From Pampus argenteus (lineage: Eukaryota; Chordata; Actinopteri; Scombriformes; Stromateidae): a stretch of 64,000 bases of DNA. Each line of letters opens with the position of its first letter. Positions within the stretch are counted from its first letter, which is position 1. The stretch covers positions 990,001 to 1,054,000 of the forward strand of contig CM072879.1 in NCBI GenBank assembly GCA_036937835.1, given 5' to 3'. The notes beneath the pieces were generated by a model that saw nothing but the letters and a program-made list of their open reading frames with translations, was not told where the DNA came from and did not search any database. A program made the position numbers and the translations under genes. This document shows, piece by piece, positions 10,422 through 23,526 of the stretch.

Positions 10422-12490
10422 AACAGGAATGACAATAGAGATAAAGAAAATAGAGATAAAGAGAATGACAATAGACATAACAGGAATGACAATAGAGATA
10501 AAGAAAATAGAGATAAAGAAAATGACAATAGACATAACAGGAATGACAATAGAGATAAAGACAATAGAGATAAAGAGAATGACAATAGACATAACAGGAA
10601 TGACAATAGAGATAAAGAGAATGACAATAGACATAACAGGAATGACAATAGTGATAAATACAATGACAATAGACATAACAGGAATGACAATAGAGATAAA
10701 GACAATAGAGATAAAAAGAATGACAATAGAGATAAAGACAATAGAGATAAAGAGAATGACAATAGACATAACAGGAATGATAATAGAGATAAAGACAATA
10801 GAGATAACAGGAATGACAATAGAGATAAAGAGAATGACAATAGACATAACAGGAATGACAATAGAGATAAAGACAATAGAGATAAAGAGAATGACAATAG
10901 AGATAAAGACAATAGAGATAAAGAGAATGACAATAGAGATAAAGTGACTGACAATAGAGATAAAGAGAATGACAATAGACATAACAAGAATGACAATAGA
11001 GATAAAGATAATGTCAATAGAGATAAAGACAATAGAGATAAAGAGAATGACAATAGAATAAAAGAGAATGAAAATAGAGATAAAGAGAATGACAATAGAG
11101 ATAAAGACAATAGAGATAACAGGAATGACAATAGAGATAAAGACAATAGACATAACAGGAATGACAATAGAGATAAAGACAATAGAGATAAAGAGAATGA
11201 CAATAGACATAACAGGAATGACAATAGAGATAAAGAAAATAGAGATAAAGAGAATGACAATAGAGATAAAGAGAATGACAATAGACATAACAGGAATGAC
11301 AAGAGAGATAAAGACAATAGAGACAAAGAGAATGACAATAGAGACAAAGAGAGTGACAATAGAGATAAAGACAATAGAGATAAAGAGAATGACAATAGAC
11401 ATAACAGGAATGACAATAGAGATAAAGACAATAGAGATAAAGAGAATGACAATAGAGATAAAGACAATAGAGATAAAGAGAATGACAATAGAGATAAAGA
11501 GAATGACAATAGACATAACAGGAATGACAATATAGATAAAGACAATAGAGATAAATAGAATGACAATAGACATAACAGGAATGACAATAGAGATAAAGAC
11601 AATAGAGATAAAGAGAACGACAATAGAGATAAAGAGAATGACAATAGAATAAAAGAGAATGACAATAGAGATAAAGAGAACGACAATAGAGATAAAGAGA
11701 ATGGCAATAGAATAAAAGAGAATGACAATAGAGATAAAGAGAATGACAATAGAGATAATGACAATAGAGATAAAGAGAATGACAATAGAGATAAAGAGAA
11801 TGACAATAGAGATAAAGAGAATGTCAATAGAGATAAAGACAATAGAGATAAAGAGAATGACAATAGAGATAATGATAATAGAGATAAAGAGAATGACAAT
11901 AGAGATAAAGAGAATGTCAATAGAGATAAAGAGAATGACAATAAAGATAAAGACAATAGATATATCAGGAATGACAATAGAGATAAAGACAATGACAATA
12001 GACATAACAGGAATGACAATAGAGATAAAGACAATGACAATAGACATAACAGGAATGACAATAGAGATAAAGACAATAGAGATAAAAAGAATGACAATAG
12101 AGATAAAGACAATAGAGATAAAGACAATAGAGATAAAGAGAATGACAATAGAGATAAAGACAATAGAGATAAAGAGAATGACAATAGAGATAAAGACAAT
12201 AGAGATAAAGAGAATGACAATAGAGATAAAGTGACTGACAATAGAGATAAAGAGAATGACAATAGACATAACAAGAATGAAAATAGAGATAAAGAGAATG
12301 ACAATAGACATAACATGAATGACAATAGAGATAAAGACAATAGAGATAAAGAGAATGACAATAGAGACAAAGAGAATGACAATAGAGATAGAGACAATAG
12401 AGATAAAGAGAATGACAATAGACATAACAGGAATGACAATAGAGATAAAGACAATAGAGATAAAGAGAATGACAATAGAAATAAAGAGAA
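10422..12490 (+). repeat. minisatellite array, 2.07 kb
   Basis: Left part follows 1701-2590 but lacks 93 bp near 10,615 (the offset falls from 8,721 to 8,628). It then carries AATGATAATAG, GATATATCAGG, GTGACTGAC and AATAGAGATAGAGAC variants found again at 24.5-26.1 kb. Confidence 0.92.
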
Positions 12491-12633
12491 TAAAAACCGC
12501 AAGCGGTGTTGTAGTCCCTCGCTCATGCTGCCCGCCGCTGCCCGACGTGTTACAGAGGTGCTGCAATGCTTGAAAAATAAATGCGGCTGTGAGAAATGCA
12601 GGAATCTGTAGGATTTCAATAGGTTTTCAATAG
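12491..12633 (+). repeat. GC-rich cassette 6 (A-type)
   Basis: CATGCTGCCCGCCGCTG with GCAATGCTTG. Partner of cassette 13 at an offset of 13,659 bp. Confidence 0.9.
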
Positions 12634-12663
12634 AGATAAAGAGAATGACAATAGACATAACAG

Positions 12664-12977
12664 TAATACAAAAAAAAATACTTTGCACTGAAATTCTTGC
12701 ACAATGCAGCTGTTTGCACAACCTGGACATTTCACCATGGTGTTATACTGTTGTTGTTTTCCTTTTTCTATTTCATTGTATATACTTTGTCTTAAATTTA
12801 AATTTGGCTTTACTTTTATATTTTATGTTCTATATATACAGATGTATATATATATTTTATTTTTTTATTCTATATTTTATTCTATATTTGATATTGGGCT
12901 GCTCCAGGACCAGGGAAACCAATTTCGTTGCATCCCATGTTTACATGTGTTGCAATGACAAAATAGAAAAATCCTTG
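12664..12977 (+). mobile_element. retroelement 3'-tail insertion, copy C (314 bp)
   Basis: Two bases shorter than copy A in the TATATA run, with TTAAATTTAAATTTGG and TTTTATATTTTATG variants. Flanked by AACAG at 12659-12663 and 12978-12982. Copy F shares the variants. Confidence 0.65.
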
Positions 12978-13420
12978 AACAGGAATGACAATAGAGATAA
13001 AGAAAATAGAGATAAAGAGAATAGAGATAAAGAGAATGACAATAGACATAACAGGAATAAAAATAGAGATAAAGACAATAGAGATAAAGAGAATGACAAT
13101 AGACATAACAGGAATGACAATAGAGATAAAGACAATAGACATAAAGAGAATGACAATAGACATAACAGGAATGACAATAGAGATAAAGAGAATGACAATA
13201 GACATAACAGGAATGACAATAGAGATAAAGACAATAGAGACAAAGAGAATGACAATAGAGATAAAGACAATAGAGATAAAGAGAATGACAATAGAGACAA
13301 AGAGAATGACAATAGAGATAGAGACAATAGAGATAAAGAGAATGACAATAGACATAACAGGAATGACAATAGAGATAAAGACAATAGAGATGAAGAGAAT
13401 GACAATAGAAATAAAGAGAA
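12978..13420 (+). repeat. minisatellite array, 443 bp
   Basis: Starts with consecutive B-type modules lacking A, and has AATAAAAATAG and AATAGACATAAAGAG variants. Equivalent to 26,637-27,079. Confidence 0.92.
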
Positions 13421-13563
13421 TAAAAACCGCAAGCGGTGTTGTAGTCCCTCGCTCATGCTGCCCGCCGCTGCCCGACGTGTTACAGAGGTGCTGCAACGCT
13501 TGAAAAATACATTCGGCTGTGAGAAATGCAGGAATCTGTATGATTTCAATAGGTTTTCAATAG
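13421..13563 (+). repeat. GC-rich cassette 7 (A-type, stop-loss variant)
   Basis: Shares AATACATTCGG with cassettes 14 and 17. CTGTATGATTTC replaces CTGTAGGATTTC, removing the TAG that ends the + frame in most copies. Confidence 0.9.
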
Positions 13564-14954
13564 AGATAAAGAGAATGACAATAGACATAACAGGAATGAC
13601 AATTGAGATAAAGACAATAGAGATAAAGAGAACGACAATAGAGATAAAGAGAATGACAATAGAGATAAAGAGAATGACAATAGAGATAAAGATAATGTCA
13701 ATAGAGATAAAGACAATAGAGATAAAGAGAATGACAATAGATAAAAGAGAATGAAAATAGAGATAAAGAGAATGACAATAGAGATAAAGACAATAGAGAT
13801 AACAGGAATGACAATAGAGATAAAGACAATAGAGATAAAGAGAACAACAATAGAATAAAAGAGAATGACAATAGAGATAAAGAGAATGACAATAGAGATA
13901 AAGACAACTGAGTTAAAGAGAATGACAATAGAGATAAAGAGAATGACAATAGAGATAAAGAGAATGACAATAGAGATAAAGACAATAGAGATAACAGTAA
14001 TGACAATAGAGATAAAGACAATAGAGACAAAGAGAATGACAATAGACATAACAGGAATGACAATAGAGATAAAGACAATAGAGATAAAGAGAATGACAAT
14101 AGACATAACAGGAATGACAATTGAGATAAAGACAATAGAGATAAAGAGAACGACAATAGAATGAAAGAGAATGACAATAGAGATGAAGAGAATGACAATA
14201 GAGATAAAGACAATAGAGATAAAGAGAATGACAATAGAGATAAAGAGAATGACAATAGAGATAAAGACAATACAGATAAATAGAATGACAAAAGAGATAA
14301 AGACAATAGAGATAACAGGAATGACAATAGAGATAAAGAGAATGACAATAGACATAACAGGAATGACAATAGCGATTAAGACAATAGAGATAAAGAGAAT
14401 GACAATAGAGATAAAGACAATAGAGTTAAAGAGAATGACAATATAGATAAAGAGAATGACAATAGAGATAAAGAGAATGACAATAGACATAACAGGAATG
14501 ACAATAGAGATAAAGACAATAGAGACAAAGAGAATGACAATAGAGATCAAGACAATAGAGATAAAGAGAATGACAATAGACGTAACAGGAATGACAATAG
14601 AGATAAAGACAATAGAGACAAAGAGAATGACAATAGAGATAAAGACAATAGAGATAAAGAGAATGACAATAGACAAAACAGGAATGACAATAGAGATAAA
14701 GACAATAGAGACAAAGAGAATGACAATAGAGATAAAGACAATAGAGATAAAGAGAATGACAATAGAGATAAAGTGAATGACAATAGAGATAAAGAGAATG
14801 ACAATAGACATGACAAGAATGAAAATAGAGATAAAGACAATAGAGATAAAGAGAATGACAATAGAGATAAAGAGAATGACAATGGACATAACAGGAATGA
14901 CAATAGAGATAAAGACAATAGAGATAAAGAGAATGACAATAGAAATAAAGAGAA
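13564..14954 (+). repeat. minisatellite array, 1.39 kb
   Basis: Contains a 14-bp module AATAGATAAAAGAG (1-bp loss, about 13,736), AACTGAG, GCGATTAAG (about 14,371), GATCAAG, GACGTAACAGG and GACAAAACAGG. All recur at 27.2-28.6 and 36.0-37.4 kb. Confidence 0.92.
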
Positions 14955-15097
14955 TAAAAACCGCAAGCGGTGTTGTAGTCCCTCGCTCATGCTGCCCGCC
15001 GCTGCCCGACGTGTTACAGAGGTGCTGCAATGCTTGAAAAATAAATGCGGCTGTGAGAAATGCAGGAATCTGTAGGATTTCAATAGGTTTTCAATAG
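14955..15097 (+). repeat. GC-rich cassette 8 (A-type)
   Basis: CATGCTGCCCGCCGCTG and GCAATGCTTG. Partner of cassettes 15 and 18. Confidence 0.9.
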
Positions 15098-15127
15098 AGA
15101 TAAAGAGAATGACAATAGACATAACAG

Positions 15128-15280
15128 TAATACAAAAAAAAATACTTTGCACTGAAATTCTTGCACAATGCAGCTGTTTGTACAACCTGGACATTTCACC
15201 ATGGTGTTATACTGTTGTTGTTTTCCTTTTTCTATTTCATTGTATATACTTTGTCTTAAATTTAAATTTGGCTTTACTTT
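15128..15280 (+). mobile_element. truncated retroelement tail, copy D (153 bp)
   Basis: Same 5' part as copies A-C, with GTTTGTACAACC instead of GTTTGCACAACC. It stops at GGCTTTACTTT and joins ACAGGAATGAC directly, so about 160 bp including the GAAACCAATTTCG end are missing. Copies G and H have the identical junction. Confidence 0.65.
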
Positions 15281-18200
15281 ACAGGAATGACAATAGAGAT
15301 AAAGACAATAGAGATAAAGAGAATGACAATAGACATAACAGGAATGACAATAGAGATAAAGAGAATGACAATAGAGATAAAGAGAATGACAATAGACATA
15401 ACAGGAATGACAATAGAGATAAAGACAATAGAGACAAAGAGAATGACAATAGAGATAAAGACAATAGAGATAAAGAGAATGACAATAAACATAACAGGAA
15501 TGACAATAGAGATAAAGACAATAGAGATAAAGAGAATGACAATAGACATAACAGGAATGACAATAGAGATAAAGACAATAGAGATAAAGAGAATGACAAT
15601 AGAGATAAAGAGAATGACAATAGACATAACAGGAATGACAATAGAGATAAAGACAATAGAGACAAAGAGAATGACAATAGAGATAAAGACAATAGAGATA
15701 AAGACAATAGAGATAAAGAGAATGACAATAAACATAACAGGAATGACAATAGAGATAAAGACAATAGAGATAAAGAGAATGACAATAGACATAACAGGAA
15801 TGACAATAGAGATAAAGACAATAGAGATAAAGAGAATGACAATAGACATAACAGGAATGACAATAGAGATAAAGACAATAGAGATAAAGAGAATGACAAT
15901 AGACATAACAGGAATGACAATAGAGATAAAGACAATAGAGATAAAGAGAATGACAATAGACATAACAGGAATGACAATAGAGATAAAGACAATAGAGACA
16001 AAGAGAATGACAATAGAGATAAAGACAATAGAGATAAAGAGAATGACAATAGACATAACAGGAATGACAATAGAGATAAAGACAATAGAGATAAAGAGAA
16101 CGACAATAGAGATAAAGAGAATGACAATAGAATAAAAGAGGATGACAATAGAGATAAAGAGAACGACAATAGACATAACAGGAATGACAATTGAGATAAA
16201 GACAATAGAGATAAAGAGAATGACAATAGAGATAAAGAGAATGACAATAGAGATAAAGATAATGTCAATAGAGATAAAGACAATAGAGATAAAGACAATG
16301 ACAATAGAGATAAAGACACTAGAGATAACAGGAATGACAATAGAGATAAAGACAATAGACATAACAGGAATGACAATAGAGATAAAGAGAATGACAATAG
16401 AGATAAAGAGAATGACAATAGACATAACAGGAATGACAAGAGAGATAAAGACAATAGAGATAAAGAGAATGACAATAGACATAACAGGAATGACAATTGA
16501 GATAAAGACAATAGAGATAAAGAGAATGACAATAGACATAACAGGAATGACAATAGAGATAAAGACAATAGAGACAAAGAGAATGACAATAGAGATAAAG
16601 ACAATAGAGATAAAGACAATAGAGATAAAGACAATAGAGATAAAGACAATAGAGATAAAGATAATGACAATAGAGATAAAGACAATAGAGATAACAGGAA
16701 TGACAATAGAGATAAAGAGAATGACAATAGACATAACAGGAATGACAATAGAGATTAAGACAATAGAGATAAAGTTAATGACAATAGAGATAAAGACAAT
16801 AGAGTTAAAGAGAATGACAATAGAGATAAAGAGAATGACAATAGAGATAAAGAGAATGACAATAGACATAACAGGAATGACAATAGAGATAAAGACAATA
16901 GAGACAAAGAGAATGACAATAGAAATAAAGACAATAGAGATAAAGAGAATGACAATAGACATAACAGGAATGACAATAGAGATAAAGACAATAGAGACAA
17001 AGAGAATGACAATAGAGATAAAGACAATAGAGATAAAGAGAATGACAATAGACATAACAGGAATGACAATTGAGATAAAGACAATAGAGATAAAGAGAAC
17101 GACAATAGAATAAAAGAGAATGACAATAGAGATAAAGAGAATGACAATAGAGATAAAGACAATAGAGATAAAGACAATAGAGATAAAGACAATAGAGATA
17201 AAGATAATGACAATAGAGATAAAGACAATAGAGATAACAGGAATGACAATAGAGATAAAGAGAATGACAATAGACATAACAGGAATGACAATAGAGATTA
17301 AGACAATAGAGATAAAGTTAATGACAATAGAGATAAAGACAATAGAGTTAAAGAGAATGACAATAGAGATAAAGAGAATGACAATAGAGATAAAGAGAAT
17401 GACAATAGACATAACAGGAATGACAATAGAGATAAAGACAATAGAGACAAAGAGAATGACAATAGAGACAAAGAGAATGACAATAGAAATAAAGACAATA
17501 GAGATAAAGAGAATGACAATAGACATAACAGGAATGACAATAGAGATAAAGACAATAGAGACAAAGAGAATGACAATAGAGATAAAGACAATAGAGATAA
17601 AGAGAATGACAATAGACATAACAGGAATGACAATTGAGATAAAGACAATAGAGATAAAGAGAACGACAATAGAATAAAAGAGAATGACAATAGAGATAAA
17701 GAGAATGACAATAGAGATAAAGACAATAGAGATAAAGAGAATGACAATAGAGATAAAGACAATAGAGATAAAGATAATGACAATAGAGATAAAGACAATA
17801 GAGATAACAGGAATGACAATAGAGATAAAGAGAATGACAATAGACATAACAGGAATGACAATAGAGATTAAGACAATAGAGATAAAGTTAATGACAATAG
17901 AGATAAAGACAATAGAGTTAAAGAGAATGACAATAGAGATAAAGAGAATGTCAATAGAGATAAAGACAATAGAGATAAAGAGAATGACAATAAAGATAAA
18001 GACAATAGAGATAACAGGAATGACAATAGAGATTAAGACAATAGAGATAAAGTTAATGACAATAGAGATAAAGACAATAGAGTTAAAGAGAATGACAATA
18101 GAGATAAAGAGAATGACAATAGAGATAAAGAGAATGACAATAGACATAACAGGAATGACAATAGAGATAAAGACAATAGAGATAAAGAGAATGACAATAG

Positions 18201-19898
18201 AATAAAAGAGAATGACAATAGAGATAAAGAGAATGACAATAGAGATAAAGACAATAGAGTTAAAGAGAATGACAATAGAGATAAAGAGAATGACAATAGA
18301 GATAAAGAGAATGACAATAGACATAACAGGAATGACAATTGAGATAAAGACAATAGAGATAAAGAGAATGACAATAGAATAAAAGAGAATGACAATAGAG
18401 ATAAAGAGAATGACAATAGAGATAAAGACAATAGAGTTAAAGACAATAGAGATAAAGATAATGACAATAGAGATAAAGACAATAGAGATAACAGGAATGA
18501 CAATAGAGATAAAGAGAATGACAATAGACATAACAGGAATGACAATAGAGATAAAGACAATAGAGACAAAGAGAATGACAATAGAAATAAAGACAATAGA
18601 GATAAAGAGAATGACAATAGACATAACAGGAATGACAATAGAGATAAAGACAATAGAGACAAAGAGAATGACAATAGAGATAAAGACAATAGAGATAAAG
18701 AGAATGACAATAGACATAACAGGAATGACAATAGAGATAAAGAGAACGACAATAGAGATAAAGAGAATGACAATAGAATAAAAGAGGATGACAATAGAGA
18801 TAAAGAGAACGACAATAGAGATAAAGAGAATGACAATAGAATAAAAGAGAATGACAATAGAGATAAAGAGAATGACAATAGAGATAAAGAGAATGTCAAT
18901 AGAGATAAAGACAATAGAGATAAAGAGAATGACAATAAAGATAAAGACAATAGAGATAACAGGAATGACAATAGAGATAAAGACAATGACAATAGACATA
19001 ACAGGAATGACAATAGAGATAAAGACAATGACAATAGACATAACAGGAATGACAATAGAGATAAAGACAATAGAGATAAAGAGAATGACAATAGAGATAA
19101 AGACAATAGAGATAAAGAGAATGACAATAGAGATAAAGACAATAGAGATAAAGAGAATGACAATAGACATAACAGGAATGACAATAGAGATAAAGAGAAT
19201 GACAATAGACATAACAGGAATGACAATAGAGATAAAGACAATAGAGATAAAGACAATAGAGATAAAGAGAATGACAATAGAGATAAAGAGAATGACAATA
19301 GACATAACAGGAATGACAATAGAGATAAAGACAATAGAGATAAAGAGAATGACAATAGACATAACAGGAATGACAATAGAGATAAAGACAATAGAGATAA
19401 AGAGATTGAAAATAGAGATAAAGAGAATGACAATAGACATAACAGGAATGACAATAGAGATAAAGACAATAGAGACAAAGAGAATGACAATAGAGATAAA
19501 GACAATAGAGATAAAGACAATAGAGATAAAGACAATAGAGATAAAGAGAATGACAATAAACATAACAGGAATGACAATAGAGATAAAGACAATAGAGATA
19601 AAGAGAATGACAATAGACATAACAGGAATGACAATTGAGATAAAGACAATAGAGTTAAAGAGAATGACAATAGAGATAAAGAGAATGACAATAGAGATAA
19701 AGAGAATGACAATAGACATAACAGGAATGACAATAGAGATAAAGACAATAGAGACAAAGAGAATGACAATAGAGATAAAGACAATAGAGATAAAGAGAAT
19801 GACAATAGACATAACAGGAATGACAATAGAGATAAAGACAATAGAGATAAAGAGAATGACAATAGAGATAAAGAGAATGACAATAGAAATGAAGAGAA
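15281..19898 (+). repeat. minisatellite array, 4.62 kb, with 57-bp and 543-570-bp order
   Basis: A regular 57-bp run lies at about 15,730-16,010 (ATAAC registers 15,734, 15,791, 15,848, 15,905, 15,962). GATTAAG markers lie at 16,753, 17,296, 17,866 and 18,031, giving spacings of 543, 570 and 165 bp. The same spacing series appears near 42 kb. Confidence 0.92.
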
Positions 19899-20041
19899 TT
19901 AAAACCGCAAGCGGTGTTGTAGTCCCTCGCTCATGCCGCCCGCCGCTGCCCGACGTGTTACAGAGGTGCTGCAACGCTTGAAAAATAAATGCGGCTGTGA
20001 GAAATGCAGGAATCTGTAGGATTTCAATAGGTTTTCAATAG
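19899..20041 (+). repeat. GC-rich cassette 9 (T-type)
   Basis: T-type sequence preceded by AAATGAAGAGAATT, the lead-in also found at cassettes 20-26. Confidence 0.9.
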
Positions 20042-21049
20042 AGATAAAGAGAATGACAATAGACATAACAGGAATGACAATTGAGATAAAGACAATAGAG
20101 ATAAAGAGAACGACAATAGAGATAAAGAGAATGACAATAGAGATAAAGAGAATGACAATAGAGATAAAGATAATGTCAATAGAGATTAAGACAATAGAGA
20201 TAAAGACAATGACAATAGAGATAAAGACACTAGAGATAACAGGAATGACAATAGAGATAAAGACAATAGACATAACAGGAATGACAATAGAGATAAAGAC
20301 AATAGAGATAAAGAGAATGACAATAGAGATAAAGAGAATGACAATAGACATAACAGGAATGACAAGAGAGATAAAGACAATAGAGATAAAGAGAATGACA
20401 ATAGACATAACAGGAATGACAATTGAGATAAAGACAATAGAGATAAAGAGAACAACAATAGAATAAAAGAGAATGACAATAGAGATAAAGAGAATGACAA
20501 TAGAGATAAAGACAATAGAGATAAAGAGAATGACAATAGAGATAAAGAGAATGACAATAGACATAACAGGAATTACAATAGAGATAAAGACAATAGAGAT
20601 AAAGATAATGACAATAGAGATAAAGACAATAGAGCTAAAGACAATAGAGATAACAGGATTGACAATAGAGATAAAGAGAATGACAATAGACATAACAGGA
20701 ATGACAATAAGGATAAAGAGAATCACAATAGAGATAAAGACAATAGAGATAAAGAGAATGACAATAGACATAACAGGAATGACAATAGAGATAAAGACAA
20801 TAGAGATGAAGAGAATGACAATAGAGACAAAGAGAATGACAATAGAGATAAAGACAATAGAGATAAAGAGAATGACAATTGACATAACAGGAATGACAAT
20901 AGAGATAAAGAGAATGACAATAGAGATAAAGAGAATGACAATAGAGATAAAGACAATAGAGATAAAGACAATGACAATAGACATAACAGGAATGACAATA
21001 GAGATAAAGACAATAGAGATAAAGAGAATGACAATAGAAATAAAGAGAA
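20042..21049 (+). repeat. minisatellite array, 1.0 kb
   Basis: AATTACAATAG, AATAGAGCTAAAGAC, AATAAGGATAAAGAG and AATCACAATAG mark its right half as the partner of 7.15-7.67 kb. The right half is 57 bp longer than that partner. Confidence 0.92.
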
Positions 21050-21192
21050 TTAAAACGGCAAGCGGTGTTGTAGTCCCTCTCTCATGCCGCCCGCCGCTGC
21101 CCGACGTGTTACAGAGGTGCTGCAACGCTTGAAAAATAAATGCGGCTGTGAGAAATACAGGAATCTGTAGGATTTCAATAGGTTTTCAATAG
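21050..21192 (+). repeat. GC-rich cassette 10 (T-type)
   Basis: Carries AACGGCAAGCGG, CCCTCTCTCATG and GAAATACAGG, as in cassette 3. Confidence 0.9.
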
Positions 21193-21285
21193 AGATAAAG
21201 AAAATGACCATAGACATAACAGGAATGACAATTAAGATAAAGACAATAGAGATAAAGAGAACGACAACAGAGATAAAGAGAATGA
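21193..21285 (+). repeat. short minisatellite stretch before LTR copy 2
   Basis: 93 bp equivalent to 7,818-7,910, including AATGACCATAG and AACGACAACAG. Confidence 0.9.
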
Positions 21286-21678
21286 CAATATGTTAGGTTC
21301 AAACAACCTAGGACATAAGAAAACACACACAAAATGAGGCAAAGACAACAGTATAAGTTTTTCTTGCAAGGAGAACGGGGAGATGTGCTCAGTTACAGAT
21401 CTCCTACCCGCTCTGACGCACACCTTCCGCCAACCTGCTTTTATTAAAAATTAGGAGGTCCCTGGTTACATAGAATTCAAATGTGCATAAGGGGAGGGGA
21501 AAAAACACAAGGACAAGTTAGATACTTGGTGAAGAATACACCTTGTATATTAGTGTGTGTGTGTATGATATCATTCTTGCACACAGCATATCTTCCCGCA
21601 ACTAATACAATTCTTAAAAAGGGAGTCTCTTCTCATGGCCTTCACTGCAGCTCCGGTACAGGCCAATGTCACTCCCTA

Positions 21679-21781
21679 ACGTTTCTCACAGCAGCTGCTG
21701 TCATGCGGACCTTGAACAAAAATCACGTTGAGCACAAACACGTTTCTCACAGCAGCTGCTTCATGCGGACCTTGAACAAAA
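21679..21781. repeat. imperfect 43-bp direct repeat inside LTR copy 2
   Basis: Equivalent of 8304-8406, with copies at about 21679-21721 and 21740-21781. Confidence 0.8.
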
Positions 21782-21845
21782 CACAAAACAATACAACAAG
21801 AACAAATGGATATAACTGGAAAAGCAAATATGGGATAACTTTATT

Positions 21846-21908
21846 ATAATGATTCTAACATATAATGATTCTAACATATAATGATTATAACATATAATGA
21901 TTCTAACA
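21846..21908. repeat. 16-bp tandem repeat at the LTR edge, four units
   Basis: Units at 21846, 21862, 21878 and 21894. It has one more unit than LTR copy 1, which accounts for the 618 versus 602 bp difference. Confidence 0.88.
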
Positions 21909-21913
21909 CAATA

Positions 21914-22175
21914 GAATAAAAGAGAATGACAGTAGAGATAAAGAGAACGGCAATAGAGATAAAGACAATAGAGATAACAGGAATGACAATAGAGATAAAG
22001 AGAATGACAATAGACATAACAGGAATGACAATAGAGATAAAGACAATAGAGATAAAGACAATAGAGATAAAGAGAATGACAATAGACATGACAGGAATGA
22101 AAATAGAGATAAAGACAATAGAGATAAAGAGAATGACAATGGAGATAAAGAGAATGACAATAGAAATAAAGAGAA
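21914..22175 (+). repeat. minisatellite array between LTR copy 2 and cassette 11
   Basis: As 8,523-8,769 with one additional C module near 22,045. Confidence 0.92.
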
Positions 22176-22318
22176 TTAAAACCGCAAGCGGTGTTGTAGT
22201 CCCTCGCTCATGCCGCCCGCCGCTGCCCGACGTGTTACAGAGGTGCTGCAACGCTTGAAAAATAAATGCGGCTGTGAGAAATGCAGGAATCTGTAGGATT
22301 TCAATAGGTTTTCAATAG
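22176..22318 (+). repeat. GC-rich cassette 11 (T-type)
   Basis: Same as cassettes 1 and 4, and preceded by the same AATGGAG array. Confidence 0.9.
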
Positions 22319-23353
22319 AGATAAAGAGAATGACAATAGACATAACAGGAATGACAATTGAGATAAAGACAATATAGATAAAGAGAACGACAATAGAGAT
22401 AAAGAGAATGACAATAGAATAAAAGAGAATGACAAGAGAGATAAAGAGAACGACAATAGAGATAAAGAAAATGACAATAGAATAAAAGAGAATGACAATA
22501 GAGATAAAGACAATAGAGATAAAGACAATAGAGATAAAGAGAATGACAATAGAGATAAAGAGAATGTCAATAGAGATAAAGACAATAGAGATAAAGAGAA
22601 TGACAATAAAGATAAAGACAATAGAGATAACAGGAATGACAATAGAGATAAAGACAATGACAATAGACATAACATGAATGACAATAGAGATAAAGACAAT
22701 GACAATAGACATAACAGGAATGACAATAGAGATAAAGACAATAGAGATAAAGAGAATGACAATAGAGATAAAGACAATAGAGATAAAGATAATGACAATA
22801 GACATAACAGGAATGATAATAGAGATAAAGACAATAGAGATAACAGAAATGACAATAGAGATAAAGAGAATGACAATAGACATAACAGGAATGGCAATAG
22901 AGATAAAGACAATAGAGATAAAGAGAATGACAATAGAGATAAAGAGAATGACAATAGAGATAAAGACAATAGAGATAAAGAGAATGACAATAGAGATAAA
23001 GAGAATGACAATAGACATAACAAGAATGAAAATAGAGATAATGACAATAGAGACAAAGAGAATGACAAAAGAGATAAAGACAATAGAGATAAAGAGAATG
23101 ACAATAGAGATAAAGAGAATGACAATAGAGATAAAGACAATAGAGATAAAGAGAATGACAATAGAGATAAAGTGAATGACAATAGAGATAAAGAGAATGA
23201 CAATAGACATAACAAGAATGAAAATAGAGATAAAGACAATAGAGATAAAGAGAATGACAATAGAGATAAAGAGAATGACAATGGACATAACAGGAATGAC
23301 AATAGAGATAAAGACAATAGAGATAAAGAGAATGACAATAGAAATAAAGAGAA
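22319..23353 (+). repeat. minisatellite array, 1,035 bp
   Basis: Third copy of the 1,020-bp array with one extra 15-bp module, through an AATAAAGATAAAGAC variant near 22,607. Shares AACATG with 192-1211. Confidence 0.92.
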
Positions 23354-23496
23354 TAAAAACCGCAAGCGGTGTTGTAGTCCCTCGCTCATGCTGCCCGCCA
23401 CTGCCCGACGTGTTACAGAGGTGCTGCAATGCTTGAAAAATAAATGCGGCTGTGAGAAATGCAGGAATCTGTAGGATTTCAATAGGTTTTCAATAG
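23354..23496 (+). repeat. GC-rich cassette 12 (A-type)
   Basis: CATGCTGCCC, CCACTGCCC and GCAATGCTTG, as in cassettes 2 and 5. Confidence 0.9.
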
Positions 23497-23526
23497 AGAT
23501 AAAGAGAATGACAATAGACATAACAG

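Larger units (their letters stand above)
7150..15350 (+). repeat. segmental duplication, unit 1 of the 13.4-kb pair
   Basis: Contains cassettes 3-8, solo LTR copy 1 and tails B, C and D. It matches about 20,470-29,010. Exact offsets between landmarks are 13,375 (cassettes 3 and 10), 13,406 (4 and 11), 13,421 (5 and 12), and 13,659 (6 and 13, 7 and 14, 8 and 15). The steps are explained by +16 bp in the LTR, two +15-bp modules, and +238 bp (the 145-bp LINE-like tail plus 93 bp of array). Outer limits are approximate because the edges lie in similar array. Confidence 0.88.
21291..21908 (-). mobile_element. solo LTR, copy 2 (618 bp)
   Basis: Same TGTTAG...CTAACA element with the same CAATA repeats (21286-21290 and 21909-21913) in the same array context as copy 1, so both copies descend from one insertion. 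Differences are one extra 16-bp unit and a few substitutions (AAAATCACG for AAAAAACACG, AACACAAAAC for AAGACAAAAC). No internal viral genes are present. Confidence 0.85.

Noticed and set aside
10326..12730. Long minus-strand frames giving hydrophobic Ile/Val/Leu/Ser repeats that look like membrane proteins
   Set aside because: They are the reverse complement of the minisatellite, often lack an ATG start, run through cassettes and retroelement tails, and occur in more than one frame at once.
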